Below, in pieces: positions 16,134 through 28,400 of a stretch of DNA of 64,000 nucleotides. The stretch covers positions 130,726,758-130,790,757 of the forward strand of contig NC_134536.1 in assembly GCF_050624435.1 (NCBI RefSeq), written 5' to 3'. Below the pieces are notes generated by a model. That model searched no databases and was not told the origin of the DNA. It saw only the letters and a program-made list of their open reading frames with translations. How positions within the stretch are numbered: the first letter of the stretch is position 1; the number at the start of each line of letters is the position of its first letter. This stretch comes from Tenrec ecaudatus. Lineage: Eukaryota > Chordata > Mammalia > Afrosoricida > Tenrecidae. Position numbers and translations under genes: made by a program.

Positions 16134-16654
16134 TGCCAGGCTGGCAAGGGGTGGATTGCTATAGTTTATTGTGCCAGCCTGGCCGATAAACACAAGTAGG
16201 ATTAACTGAAGGGCAGAGGGATAAATGGCTCGGTGAGCCTCGCCTTGCTTGTTCTGTGCCTCAATTTAAAGGGGTACACTACCTGTGGGATGCCTAGCCT
16301 GTGGACTATGTCGCTGTAAGTTGAGGTCCCTTTAAGCCCACACAATTGGAATGTTTGTCTCTGAAGCTGGAGACCTACAGTTGATGACAGTTGGGGACCT
16401 GCCTTGCTGTTTGCTGCCTGGATATATATAGCCCAGCTCTCTCTACAGAAGGGGACTGGCAACTGGTGGCTCTCAAGCCTTAAAGGACTGCTAGTGTCTC
16501 ACTGCTTTATAATTTAACTGTTAATTTCTTATATTATGTATCTGTATATAATTTAATGGTTCATTTCTTATATTATATATCTATCTTCATAAATATATTT
16601 TTATATAATTACTAGCAATCTGGTTTGTCTCTCTAGAGAACCCTGTCTAACACA
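16134..16654 (+). mobile_element. ERVL-type LTR, 3' partner of the pol fragment
   Basis: It starts TGTGTACAGG and ends CTAACACA. It has AT-rich sequence and a TATATATA stretch (about 16422) before the 3' third. Its end resembles the ends of the other LTR copies in the window (TTTGTTTCTCTAG...CTAACACA). Its first about 110 bp recur at 9589-9698. Confidence 0.65.
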
Positions 16655-17470
16655 GTGGCTATCAAAAGATATAGCATCTGGGGTCTTAAAAGACTTGAAG
16701 GTAAACAAGGTGGCCATCTAGCTCAGAAGCAACAAAGCCCACATGCAAGAAGCACACCAGCCTGTGTGACCACAAGGTGTCGAAGGGATCAGATATCAGG
16801 CATCAAAGAGCAAAAAACCATATCATTGTGAATGAGGGGGAGTGCAGAGTGGGGACCCAAAACTCATCTGTAGTCAACTGGACATGCCCTTAGGGAAGGG
16901 TTATGGGAGAAGAGCCAGTCAGGGTGCAGTGTAGCAATGATGAAACATATAACTTCCCTCTAGTTCCTAAATGTTTCCTCCCCCAACCCCTCCCACTATC
17001 ACCATCCCAATTCTACCTTACAAATCTGACTAGACTTGAGGATGCACACTGGTACAGATAGGAACTGGAAACTCAGGGAATCCAGGGCGGATGATCCCTT
17101 CAGGACCAGTGTTGTGAGTGGCGATACTGGGAGGATAGAGGGAGGGTGGATTGGAAAGGGGGACCCGATTACAAGGATCTACATGTGACCTGATCCCTGG
17201 GGGACAGATAACAGAAAAGTGGGTGAAGGGAGACATCAGGCAGTGTAAGATATGACAAAATAATAATTTATAAATTATCAAGGGTACATGAGGGAGGGGG
17301 TGCGGGGAGGGAGGGGGGAAATGAGGAGCTGATGCCAGGGCCTTAAATGGAGAGCAAATTTTTTGAGAATGGTGAGGGTAAAGGATGTGCAAATGTGCTT
17401 GACACAATTGATGCATGTATGGATTGTGATAAGAGTTGTATGAGTCCCAATAAAATGATTTAAGAAAAAG

Positions 17471-19002
17471 GAAACCCTTTGACTTTTCGTGAGTTCATGT
17501 TGACTTGATGGTAACTGGATTGCAGGCTAATCAATAACAAAAAGACTGCGACCCCACTGGGAGCAGTTAGTTGGCGGAAGAGGAAAGCCGAAAGGCTTGT
17601 CAGTAATGCTCACGCTCACTGGGATGGAAGAGATGTCAAGCGGACCCTGAAATGACTCTTGGTGCCTTTTCCAGTGGACAGCCACATACTCAGAATTGGT
17701 TGGGACACAGCACATGGGGACCCTGGGGTGCTGTTGGGGAGAGGGTTGACAGTCACAGCCCTCTCTCCCTCTAACAGCCCCAGAAGTGAGGGAGGGGCTT
17801 CCTGGAAGGTCGGTGGCATCTTCAGAATCAGCTTAAATATCACAACTGAGCCCTAGAGACTGCAAGGGTCTTGTCCAAATTAGTCTCCTGACCACAGAGG
17901 AGCACAGAGGAGATAAAACCTCGGCCTCCTGACTCCTGAGCTTTCGGAGTCCTCCTTTGTCCCCATGGCCTGGCACCTGGTCTGGCTACTTCTCATTCTT
18001 GGGCTTTCTCTCTCCCTCCTCTCTCCTCCCCACCTTCACCTCCCAGAAAACCTGTCTTTCTTTTCAGGCCTCAGTAGCTTCCTGCTTCTTGTCCAGCCTG
18101 CCGGCCTGGTCCTTTCTCATCTGAAAATTCATGCTGTTCCCTTGCCTCTATCCCTCCCACACCACTGAACTTTAGTTCTCATTTCTTCTGCTACCCAACC
18201 CTTTTCTCCTTCCAAGATGCCTCAGTCTCATCACAGGCCCAGGCCCAGACTTGTGTCAACCCTATCTATCTCTCTCTGCTGTGGCTACTACTCTTTCATA
18301 GCCAGTTCAGTGCAGGAAGCGCCCTGCAAACAAACTGCTCAGGGATACTGCAGGGGACGTGGACATCTCAGCCCATGCCCATTTTCCTGTCTCCTCGCCC
18401 CTCCACTGAATCAACTGCCCCTTTCTACTCCAGTTCAGTTGACCCCCCTCTCCTGGTCCCCATGCTGGGCAGACTCTTCATGGTCAGGGGCCTGGTCTGA
18501 TAAGTTCTGTGTTCTTGAGCCCCATACACTGGGTGAGTGGGCCTGGTTTAAGCTTGGGAGGATGGATCGATAGAGCTGGGGACAGCTTCTGGCCCAGGAG
18601 ACTTGGCCAGGAAGGAGGAAAGAGTAAGGAAGTAGAGACATGGGAATGGTGCTGTTGTTGGTTCAGTGCTCCTTGGAGACCGTGATAACTTTTTCATGAG
18701 TCTAATGGAAATGGTGGTGCAATGGTTGAGCACAAAGGTGCTCACCAAATGTTTGGTCTTTCAAATCCACCCAGTGCCTCCATGGAAGAGAAGACCTGGC
18801 AATCTGCTCCCGTTAAGATTTGCTAGGAAACTCTCAGAGGTAGTCCTGCTGTGCCTCTTGAGGTAGCTAAAGAAGCAGAATCAACACCCAGATACACAAT
18901 CTCTCCCCACATCTCTGCCTTCCACCCAGATGTCTGCTACCATTCGAAAGAGGCAGACCTTAGAGAGAGACAGAGACCAAGGGCTTGCCAGCGTTCCCAT
19001 CC
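17471..19002. other. Intergenic, no gene recognised
   Basis: It holds GC-rich unique sequence and one SINE fragment. A leader-like frame at 17965 has no usable donor and no Ig exon after it. Confidence 0.45.
18697..18830 (+). repeat. AfroSINE-related fragment
   Basis: It contains GGTGGTGCAATGGTTGAGCAC and CTGGCAATCTGCTCCCGTTA, parts of the SINE body. The tail is absent. Confidence 0.6.
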
Positions 19003-19497
19003 TGTGTTCGTCCCGGTGGACTAGAGAAACAAATTAATAGACACTCATATGCATATAAGAATGAGTTTTATATACAAGAGCAATTTAAAATGGAGAAAAC
19101 GTCCCAGCCCAGTCCAGATCAAGTCCATAAGTCCGATATTAGCCCATATATCCTCTTCAGACTCATGAAACACCTGAAATGATGCTGAATGCAGGAAGAT
19201 CACAGGTCAGTGGGTGGGAAGTCTTGGGGATCCAGTGGCAGTGTAAGTATCTCAGCACTGACAGGGGTCTCCACGTGGCTCCTCCAGCTCCAGAGCTCGG
19301 GCTGCATCCATGTAGCTCCATCAGGCTCATCGTCAGTAATGTCTTGCAGGGAGAGAGTGTGTGTCCTGCCTCCAGTGAGCTGTTTATCTCCTTAGCGCCT
19401 CCAAATGAGGTCAAGCTGCCACCTGATTGACAGGCTAAACTCCACCCCTTCCCTCTTAATCCGCTCAAATTGACAACAGATTATGTAACTACCATAT
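19003..19497 (-). mobile_element. ERVL-type solo LTR
   Basis: It runs from TGTGTTCGTCCCGGTGGACTAG to ATTATGTAACTACCATATA. It is full length in family terms. Confidence 0.65.
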
Positions 19498-19687
19498 ATC
19501 CCAAAGGCAGAGTTTCTTTCTCCACCTGGATACAGATAAAGGCAAGAGGAAAAAACTGAGGCGATTCCTGTTGAAGGTTTAAGGGAGGGTCATGGGCAGG
19601 TTGGGAGGAGGTGAATGGGGCAAGGAAGAGGAGGGAGATCAGGTGGCAAGAGAAGAGGACAGGCTTGTGAAGAGAGAGAGAGTCAGT

Positions 19688-20166
19688 AAGCTAGTCCAGG
19701 TTGACCAGAGAAACAAATCCAAGGACTCATATGTGTGTAAGACAGAGCTTTATATCAAAGAGAAATTGTACATTAAGAAAACACCCCAGCCCAGTTCAAA
19801 TCAAGTCCATAAGCCCAATATTAGCCCATATGTCAATACTAGTCTATAAATTACTCTTTAGACTCACACAGTCTTGCGATGATGCTGAACGCAGGAAGAT
19901 CACAAGCCAGTGGGTGGAAAGTCTTGTGGATGCAGTGGTGGTGGAAGCATCTCAGCGCTGGTGTGGGTCCCCATGTGCCTCCTCTAGCTCTGGGGCTCTG
20001 GCTCCATCAGCGTAGCTTAGCAGAGAGAGTGGGTCTGACCTCCAGTGAGCTAGTTATCTCCTTAGCGCCTCCAAATGAGGTCATCAAGCTGCGACCTGAT
20101 TGACAGGCTAAACTCCACCCCTTCACTCTTCCTAGTGTCCAGTTGACACCAGATTATGTAACTGCC
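19688..20166 (-). mobile_element. ERVL-type solo LTR
   Basis: It lies 190 bp from the previous copy in the same orientation and starts TAGTCCAGGTTGACCAGAG. It lacks about 40 bp in the centre relative to the 19003 copy. Confidence 0.65.
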
Positions 20167-21345
20167 CCAGTCAGGGAAAGGACACACTTCGAGGAAGGGA
20201 TTTCCTCCATGGGTCAGAAGAGCGCTGTGGGGCCAGCAATGGCAAAGGTTTCTTATTCTGCCCAGGGCCCAGAGCCTGTGGACAAGCTTAGCTCCATCTG
20301 TGGACCCAGGATGAATACCTTCTCTGCTCCCTAATGAGCGATCGAGACCCTTTCACAACCACCCGATTTCACACCTTTGAAGAAAACTCCCAACTCCCTA
20401 CTCGCCCTGTTTTGCCCTCATCATCCCACAATGAGAGCTCTGGGGTCCCCTTTCCTCATCCCGACCTCCCATTGGGTCAAGATGCCTACCCTGGACAGTT
20501 TATTCACCTCCCGTTCTAGAGAAGCCAAGCCTGACTCCGTGTCTTCACTTAACCCTGAGACCCCTCCTTAAGTCCCAAGACTTCTCCCCCCCACCTCAGT
20601 AGATGCCCAGACTTCTCACACCTTCTCTGTTTCTTGCCTCAGCCCCACCTGAGAGCCTTGCGCATATTCACCTGTGTGTACGCTGAAGCCCCGGCCCTGA
20701 AGAGCGGGCAGGGAGAAACTGAGCGAGACAGCGGACAGAATCCTACCGGCCTTCTTCTCTTACTCCAGCAAATATCTCTCCATGAGAACAGACTAAGTGG
20801 GCAAACAAAGCATGAAACAGATGGAGACGACAACAGGGCTAGAAAGTAAGAGAAGCCCGAGGCGGAAGGAGGTCTAGAATTTGGAAGGCAAAGGACAGCA
20901 ACAGACATGGCACATGATGATCGTGTACCTTCCAGCAGCTCACCTCGTCATGAGCTGGGAAGGATGGCACCAAACTGGTTTGCCCAGAAATCGGATCTGA
21001 CAATCAGGCTCCGTCCTTCTGCCTGCGCAGCGTGGAAAGTAATGTCTACCACGAACAAGTAAATGGGCCTTGGATGCAGAGTCAATATTTTAGGAGCAGG
21101 AGGAGGCTGTCTCGGCCATAATGCCAGCCAAGGCCAGAATGGGATTCAGAGAATTCGATGTCCAGCAAGTGGGCACTGACGATGTAGGATGGGCGTCCGC
21201 TGTGGACAACCCCATGGGGCACCCCCGGGAGCAATCACCACCGAGAGGATGCCGGGTGTCTGCTGAACACCCCCCAGGAAGAGGGCCACCCTTGAGATGG
21301 CAGAAGATGCAGCACAAACGCACAGGTCATTTCATGTATAAACAC

Positions 21346-21374
<29 letters not shown>
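21346..21374. repeat. (CA)n microsatellite
   Basis: A perfect CA run. Confidence 0.95.
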
Positions 21375-21376
<2 letters not shown>

Positions 21377-22110
21377 TGAGGTCTCAAATATAAAAGGACA
21401 CGGCAACAAAGGAAAGTATGGTACTCCGTAGCGAGTGAGCTGAGTCCTGAAATGGACAAGCGTGTCTCCTTACGTGCCCGGGGCCCGGCACCCTGCATCA
21501 CACGCCACTCCTAAGCACAAACAGCTGGGCAAAGAGACAGATGAAGAAATCTATGGGTTCAGAGACTATCAAAGTTTGGAGCCAACAGAGCTTGGTTTAG
21601 GGTTTGAGGGTTCAGGCTCCCCTTGAGATGGTGGCCATGCATACGTAGGAACTTTTAAGAAAGAAACGTTTACCTAGGCCTTATCTAAGAAGAAGACACA
21701 TGGTGCAGAAGAGTAGGGAGAGCCCAGGCAGTCACGTGGGCTCCTCCTGGGCCCCCACCCCCTTCAGGGAGCGGAGCAGACCGCGATTGAAAGTTCCTCT
21801 TCGGATGCTTAGCCCCAGCCGCTCACTGAAGGGTGGGGGCTTGGTCTAAATGCTGGGTCATTTCAACCGGAGCCGGTGGCTGTGGAGGCAAGATAGGGTT
21901 GAGCCGAAGGAAGCTGAGTGCGCACGGCTGTGCGCCGGCTGGGGCCAGAGCAAGGGGAGGAAGGGGCTTGGGTGGGGGGCGTGGTGACGAGAAGAAATCG
22001 GTGGGGGGAAACATTAGTGTGGCTTGTGCAAGCCCGCGAGGGAGAGGAGTGTAGCGAGAGCCGGTGGGTGGGAAGAGACAATAGTTAGTACAGGGATAAA
22101 GACGGGGGAA

Positions 22111-22141
22111 GACACTCAGAGGGAGGAGCTAGAGGCAGCTT

Positions 22142-22185
<44 letters not shown>

Positions 22186-22224
22186 AAAAGAGATCGACAC
22201 TCAGAGGGAAGAGCTAGAGGCAGT

Positions 22225-22271
<47 letters not shown>

Positions 22272-22281
22272 AAAATAGATC
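22111..22281. repeat. Two tandem copies of an about 85-bp unit, each with a (GT)n tract
   Basis: Units 22111-22195 and 22196-22281 both run GACACTCAGAGGGA...GAGCTAGAGGCAG, (GT)n, GTAGAAAAA, GATC. They lie about 730 bp upstream of the TREML2 start codon. Confidence 0.93.
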
Positions 22282-23007
22282 AACCGACCACATATGCGGC
22301 ACAGGAACTGGTGAACCCCAGCTTGAGGCTTTAAATCATCATTTGCATAGTTCTTCCTGTCACTCTTAGGATGACAAAAATACTACTACACGTGATCGAA
22401 CTCAGAGGCGATTAGCAAGCGTGAGCATGCGTGACTGAGGTGCCAGCCGGAGTCTGGGTGAGAGCGGGGGAGTGGGGCAGGGCGAGCGAATGAATGCTTG
22501 CTTGAAAAAACGAGAAGGGTGCCTTGGCAAGAAACCCGTTGTGAGTGGGTCTATGAAGAGCTCGCCCCTCGCCCTGGGTCTCAGAGCCCAGAGAATTCTC
22601 CAGGTCTTTGAACACAAGATTCCCCAAACCCCACAGCAGCCTTCTGCATGGCTCTCCCAATGCCCCACCCCAGGAGACAGCACCGGTGGACTAGTTTCTG
22701 GGAGGGTTGGGCTCTGTGAACCCTCCCTGACTCGGGGGCCCCCAGACTGGGTGGAGCGGCCACCCATGCTTGAAGTTCTGGGGAAGAGGGCGGAAACAGC
22801 AGTGGGGCCACTCCCGTGATAGGCTTGGTGGGGCCCTGCGGTCTGCTGACAGTGGTGGGAGCCGCTCCCTCACTTCCCTAAATGGGCAGCTGCATGTTCA
22901 GAACCCCAGGTCACCCCCAGCCAGGCTGTCATCCCCAGCCTGGAGGCCTAGCTTTGGGTCCCCGGGGGTGCCCTGGCCCCTGAGCCTGCCCCCCACTGGA
23001 TGGAGGC

Positions 23008-23059
23008 ATGGTCCCCACATTTCTGCTGCTGCTGCTGTGGCTCCAGGGTGGCTTCTCAG
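23008..23059 (+). CDS. TREML2: TREML2 exon 1 (signal peptide)
   Basis: The ATG at 23008 opens a leucine-rich leader that resembles the human TREML2 leader in length and composition. The exon ends in phase 1 at a CAG|gtgaga donor, which is the usual first-exon phase in TREM genes. Confidence 0.9.
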
Positions 23060-24061
23060 GTGAGAGAATTGGGGGGTCGGGTGGGGGCGGCCTGCAATGG
23101 CTGACTTGCGGGGAGAAAGGGTGGTGCAGTAGATGGGAGCTCAGGGCTACTTCTGGTATGCCCCATCCTTGTTCCCTGGCCCGGGTGTGCTCTTGACAGT
23201 GTGTGGAGACAGGGAGAGTGGGGGGCTAGGGGGAGACCATAGCCCAGGGAGGAGGGAGGATCCGAGTCTCTGGAAAGCACAATGACTGATGCGCTCAGAG
23301 GGGCTTCTCCGTGGTAGCCCTGGCACCCAGGTTGCCGCCCCCTATGCAGCTGTCCACATGTCGGGGGTTGTTAAAACCTGCTCTCCACCTTCAGTTCAAG
23401 AGATGGCAGGGGTGGTAGGCACACAGGAACACCGTAGCCCTTGGCAAGTCACCCCACCTGGGTGCCCGAGGTCTCTCTGGAGCTGAGAATTCTGACAATC
23501 TCTGAGTTGGGGGCCATCTGTTTAGCTTTCAAGTGGTGCTCTGAAAGGATGCTACCTTACTCAAAACCTCTCCTGGGGTGGAGGCCAGGTTGGCCATGGT
23601 GGCAGATGTCCTGGGTGCCCTCCCCTTGCCTATCACAGCTCTTGGTGTCATTGAGAACACGGGGGTGTCCTGCATGGGGGAAAGGGAAGCACGTGTGAAA
23701 CACCTATTTGGTCCACGGCCCTGTGCATCATCCTCACTCCCACCTGGGAAGGTGGTAAGATTATCCTCCGTTGACAAAGAAAGAAACCAAGACCCAGAGA
23801 TGTTCATTCAACTGCGCCCGAAATGAGTCAATCTTAGAACCATGGCTGTCACTTGGGTTTATTTTGACTTCAGGTTGATTCTGCAAGCTCTTCCGCTCCT
23901 TCCTACTGGGGTGGTGATGTGCTTAGATGCTATCTGGTCGGCCCGACCCATAGGGACCGTATGCACAGAACACTGCCCGGTCCTGCACCATCCTCCCAAA
24001 TTATCCCTGTGCGTAGACCCATTGTTGCAGCCACGATGTCAGTCCATCTCCTTGAGGAGCT

Positions 24062-24141
<80 letters not shown>

Positions 24142-25416
24142 TGCCCCTTTCCTTTACCAAGCAGGCTGTCCTTCTCCAGGGCCTGGTCTCTCCTGACAAT
24201 GTGTCCAAGGTACGTGAGACGCAGTCTTGCCATCCTTGCTTCTAAGGAGCGCTCTCTCCATACTTCTTCCAAGACTTTCTTGTGTGTCCAATTGAAGAGA
24301 AACTCTTGTCAGCAGCATGCTCTGGGGCCGACAAGGAGAGGAAGATGTGCTGAGTTTGTGGGAGCCCCAGGGCTGGAAGGGCCCCACCCCAGCTTTCCCG
24401 TTCTTTCCCTGATCCAGTCACGTTCCCCAACTCTGCTTTCTTCCCACCAGACTGGCCCACGAGGGGTGTGGGCTGCACCTGACCACGTGGCACAGAGCAG
24501 AGCACAGTGCAGACCAGCAGTGGACAGTTGTGGAGCTCTTTGGCTTGTGTACACTGTCAGTTCAAGGTGGACCTTTGGTCGGGCTGCGGTCATATTCATC
24601 AGGTGCTTTGTGGGAGAAAGATGAGTCTGTGCTCTCCCAGAAAGATGTAAAGTCTCAGAAACCCAAAAGGGCACTTCTGCTCTGTCCTGTAGTCACTATG
24701 AGCTGGAATAGACTCAATGGTAGTATGTTGGGTTTTGTTTGGGAGGCGTGCTTAATCCACAGGTTTTGTGTAAATAGAATGCTTAAAATTAAACACCATT
24801 TAGGATGAACTAAGGAGCCCTGGTGGCACACTGGTTATACCTTGGGCTGCTAACTGCAAGGTCTGCAGTTCAAAACCACCAGCTGCTCCCAAGGGAGAAA
24901 GATGGGGCTTTCTACCTCTGTAAAGAGTCGCAGACTCAAAAACCCATGGGGGCAGTTCTACCCTGTCCTAAAGGGTCACTATGAGTCAGCATGGACTCAA
25001 TGGCAGTGAGTTTTGGGTAGGAGGGACAAGGGGAGTGTGTTAGTCTGGGTAGACTAGAGAAAAAAAAATCCATGGATACACATACGTGCATAAGAAAGAG
25101 ATTTGCATACAAGAGGAATTGAACATTGAGACAACATCCCAACCCAATCCAGTCCAAGGCCATAAGTCCGATATTAGCCCATATGTCCAATACCAATCTA
25201 TAAAGTCCTCTTCAGACTCATGAAACACATGCAATGTAGCCAAATGCAGGATGATCACAAGCCAGTGGCTAGAAAGTCTTTGGAGTGGAATTGTAAGCAA
25301 CTCAGTGCTGACAGGCGTCTCTCTGTGGCTTCTCCAGCTTCTGAGGTCTGGTTGAAGCCATGTGGCTTGTCATCTACATTGTCTCCCAGGAGTGGCAGAG
25401 AGAGAGCGAGCGAGCG

Positions 25417-25455
<39 letters not shown>

Positions 25456-28400
25456 GGTCTTCCACCTCCAAGGAGGAAGAAACAGATTTCCCAGAATTCT
25501 CAGGAGAAGGCCGTGCCCACAGTAGCCTCATTGGCTATCTCCAGATTGACAGCCTAGACTCCACCCCTACACTCTTAATCCTCAAATTGACACCAGATTC
25601 GGTGAGCACCACAGGGAGGTCTGGTGGCCATGTGGCAAAGTGCTTGGCTGGTAACCACAGAGATCATTGGCACAAACCCTCCCTGGAGAAGGATGTGGCC
25701 GTTGGTTTCTGTAAAGCTTCACAGCCTGGGAAACCCTAGGGCAGCGGTTCTCAACCTTCCTCATGCCGCAGCCCTTTCATACAGTTCCTCATGTGGTGGT
25801 GACCCCCAGCCATAAAATTATTTTCATTGCTGCATCATAACTGTACCTTTGCTACCGTTATGAATCGGGCGACCCCTGTGAAAGGTGGCAAAGCACAGGT
25901 TGAGAATCGCTGCCCTACAGGATCATTCTACTCTGTCCTATGAGCTCTCTATGAGTCAGGATCGACTCAATTATTATGTTTTTCTTTTACTTTTGGTTTG
26001 CCCAATATCTATGGTGACACAACGGTTAAGTGCTCAGCTGCAAACCAAAAGGATGGTGGTTGGGAAACCGCACACAACTCACCCCCTCCCTGCGTCCCCC
26101 CCACCCCACCCCCACACACACCGCTGGAGGTTCCAGGGGAGAAAGGCCTGCTTTTGAAGAGATTGATTTTAGAGTTGCGTGCTCTTGAGTTGATTTTTAA
26201 AATAAATCCAAAGATTTTACTTTTAAATCATTAAACAGACCCATTGCTATCATGTCAATTCTAACTCAGCCACCCTGGAGGACAAGATAAACCTGCTCCA
26301 TAGAGCTTCCAAAGCTGTGCTCTTGACAAGAGCAAACTGCCATGTCTTTTCTCCGGTAGCCCTTTTGGGGTAGTGGATTACACTTTGGGCTGCTAACCCC
26401 AAGGTCAGTAGTTCAAAACCATCAGTTACTCTTGGGTAGAAAGATGAGGTTTCCTACTCCCATAAAGAGTGACAGTCTCAGAAGCCGGCTGTGTCTGTTC
26501 TACCCTGTCCTATAGGATCACTATGAGAGGAAATTGACTTGAGGGCATTGAGCTTGGAGTTTGTCAGTGAAGACAATGGTGGGCTTGAACTACTGACCTT
26601 TTTGTTATCAGACGAGTGCTTTAGCCCATTGTGCTTCCCAAGGCCCACTCCATAAAGATTACAGCCTAGAAAATCCTATGGAGGGAGACCCGCCAGAGCC
26701 CCATGATGCTTCCACCGCCATTGGATCCACAGGACTCTGCACCCACCGACCTGTGCTCCTCCTGCGTCCCCCATCCTGGCGCGTGGCTGCATATAAAGCG
26801 GGCCGTCTCGGAAGCGGGGTGAGAAGACTGAGGAGTGGAGCACATGTTCTTTTATCCCGAGACCCCTCTTCATGGAACCCCCTCGATCCAGGTGACAGGT
26901 GTGCAACAGCAGAACCGTGAGTGGGAACATGAGCAGAGCATTCAAGGAGTCCACACGTGTCTGCCAGCTTGTCACATTGCGGTGTCTTGTGTGTTGCTGT
27001 GCTGCTGGGAGCGCTGTCCGTGGTATTTCCAAGGCCAGCAGGGTCACCCAGCGTGAACAGGTTCAGCGGAGCTTCCAGACTAAGGACAGACCATGAAGAA
27101 GGACTCGGATCCTCACTCCGGAGGAAGAAGTCGCCGAAAACTTTATGCATAGCTTGTAAACATTGTCAGGTACAGAAGACCTGAGGACTGGAAACAGAAC
27201 ATTGAGGTAGAGCCAGAGGACAGGCCTCTCCGGTCAGAGGGCACTTGAAATGTGACTGAGCAGGAGCTGCTTTCTCGAGTGGAATGGACCATGGTGACAT
27301 GCCTGGTGTAAAGCCCGTGGGATCAAAGACTGATGAAGAATTGACACATTGGTATTGTGGCACTGGAGGAGAATGTTGAAAGTGCACACCCATCTGTCCT
27401 GGAAGAAATATGGCCAGAGTACCCCTTAGCTAGAGCAGCGTTTCTCAACCTGTGGATGGCAACCCCTTTGGGGGTTGAATGACCCTTTCACAGGGTTGCC
27501 TGATTCATAACAGGAGCAAAATGACAGTGATGAAGGAGCCACGAAAATCGATTTATGGTTGGGGCATCGCCACAACATGAGGAACTGTATTAAGGACCAC
27601 GGCATTAGGAAGGTTGAGAACCACTGCCTTAGAGGCAAGGATGGTGAGATTTCATCTCACATACTTTGGACATGGTGTCAGGAGAGACAGGCCCTGGAGA
27701 AGGGCATCCTGCTTGGTAAAGTGGAGGGGCAGTGGAAAAAAAGGACAGCCCTCAATGCGATAGACAGACACCATGGCTGCAATAATGGGCTCAGGCACAG
27801 GGGCACTCGTGAGGCTGGCGCAGCACCGGGCAGGGTTACCTTCTGTTGTGGGCATAGGGGTCGTTACGGATCGGAGACCACTCAAGGCACCGAAAAACAA
27901 CATGAAAGAGGCACATTGTCTCCCCCCGTGACCAGGGAGACTGGCGCCCTCAGGTCCTTCCGCTGGGCCTACTTCCTGTATCTCAGCATTAAGTCGCCTA
28001 GCTTTGAACTCTGTCTGTGAACACTAATTAGTGTTCTTTTAGGTTTCATGCTTTTATGGGGTATGATTTAGCAGGTTATTTTTTGGTTCTGAGCACTCTC
28101 AAAATATTTCTCCATTCAAATGAATGGTAATTTCTTCTTTGCTTTACAAAATGTTTCACAGAAATACTCCTTCCGATAGTGGGGGAAACCTACTACATCA
28201 AAAGTATTGCAATTATTTTCTGCAGTGTCATGGCTCACAATTGACTTTATTAGTGACCTTTTAATAAGGAGAAATTCTCCTTTTGAATGTAGTCCAATTT
28301 ATTAAGATGTTTCTTAATGACGGGTACTTCATGTGTTCTGTGTTTGACAACTTTTCCCATCTCATTTCTTCCCAAATGTTCTTGTGTTTTTTTAACCCTT

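Larger units (their letters stand above)
14916..17470 (+). mobile_element. L1-type 3' end repeat split by the ERVL fossil
   Basis: Pieces at 14916-15188 and 16655-17470 match the 36978 copy. The break falls after GAAGAAAGCTGATGG, where the ERVL fragment begins. It ends CCCAATAAAATGATTTAAG. Confidence 0.7.
20167..23007. other. TREML2 upstream region
   Basis: Mostly unique sequence with a (CA)n tract and the duplicated (GT)n units. The last about 400 bp before the ATG are GC-rich. I see no clear TATA box, so the promoter is not placed. Confidence 0.4.

Noticed and set aside
17965-18168. Leader-like frame starting MAWHLVWLLLILGL, resembling a TREM/NCR2 signal exon
   Set aside because: No GT donor follows at the expected place and no V-set exon is found before TREML2. 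It is probably chance.
23842-24624. 260-codon open frame, the longest in the window
   Set aside because: It is driven by a (CT)n microsatellite inside an antisense RTE LINE.
26659-27150. 163-codon reverse frame near TREML2 intron 1 repeats
   Set aside because: It is low-complexity, has LTR-like ends at its edge, and shows no domain or splice support.
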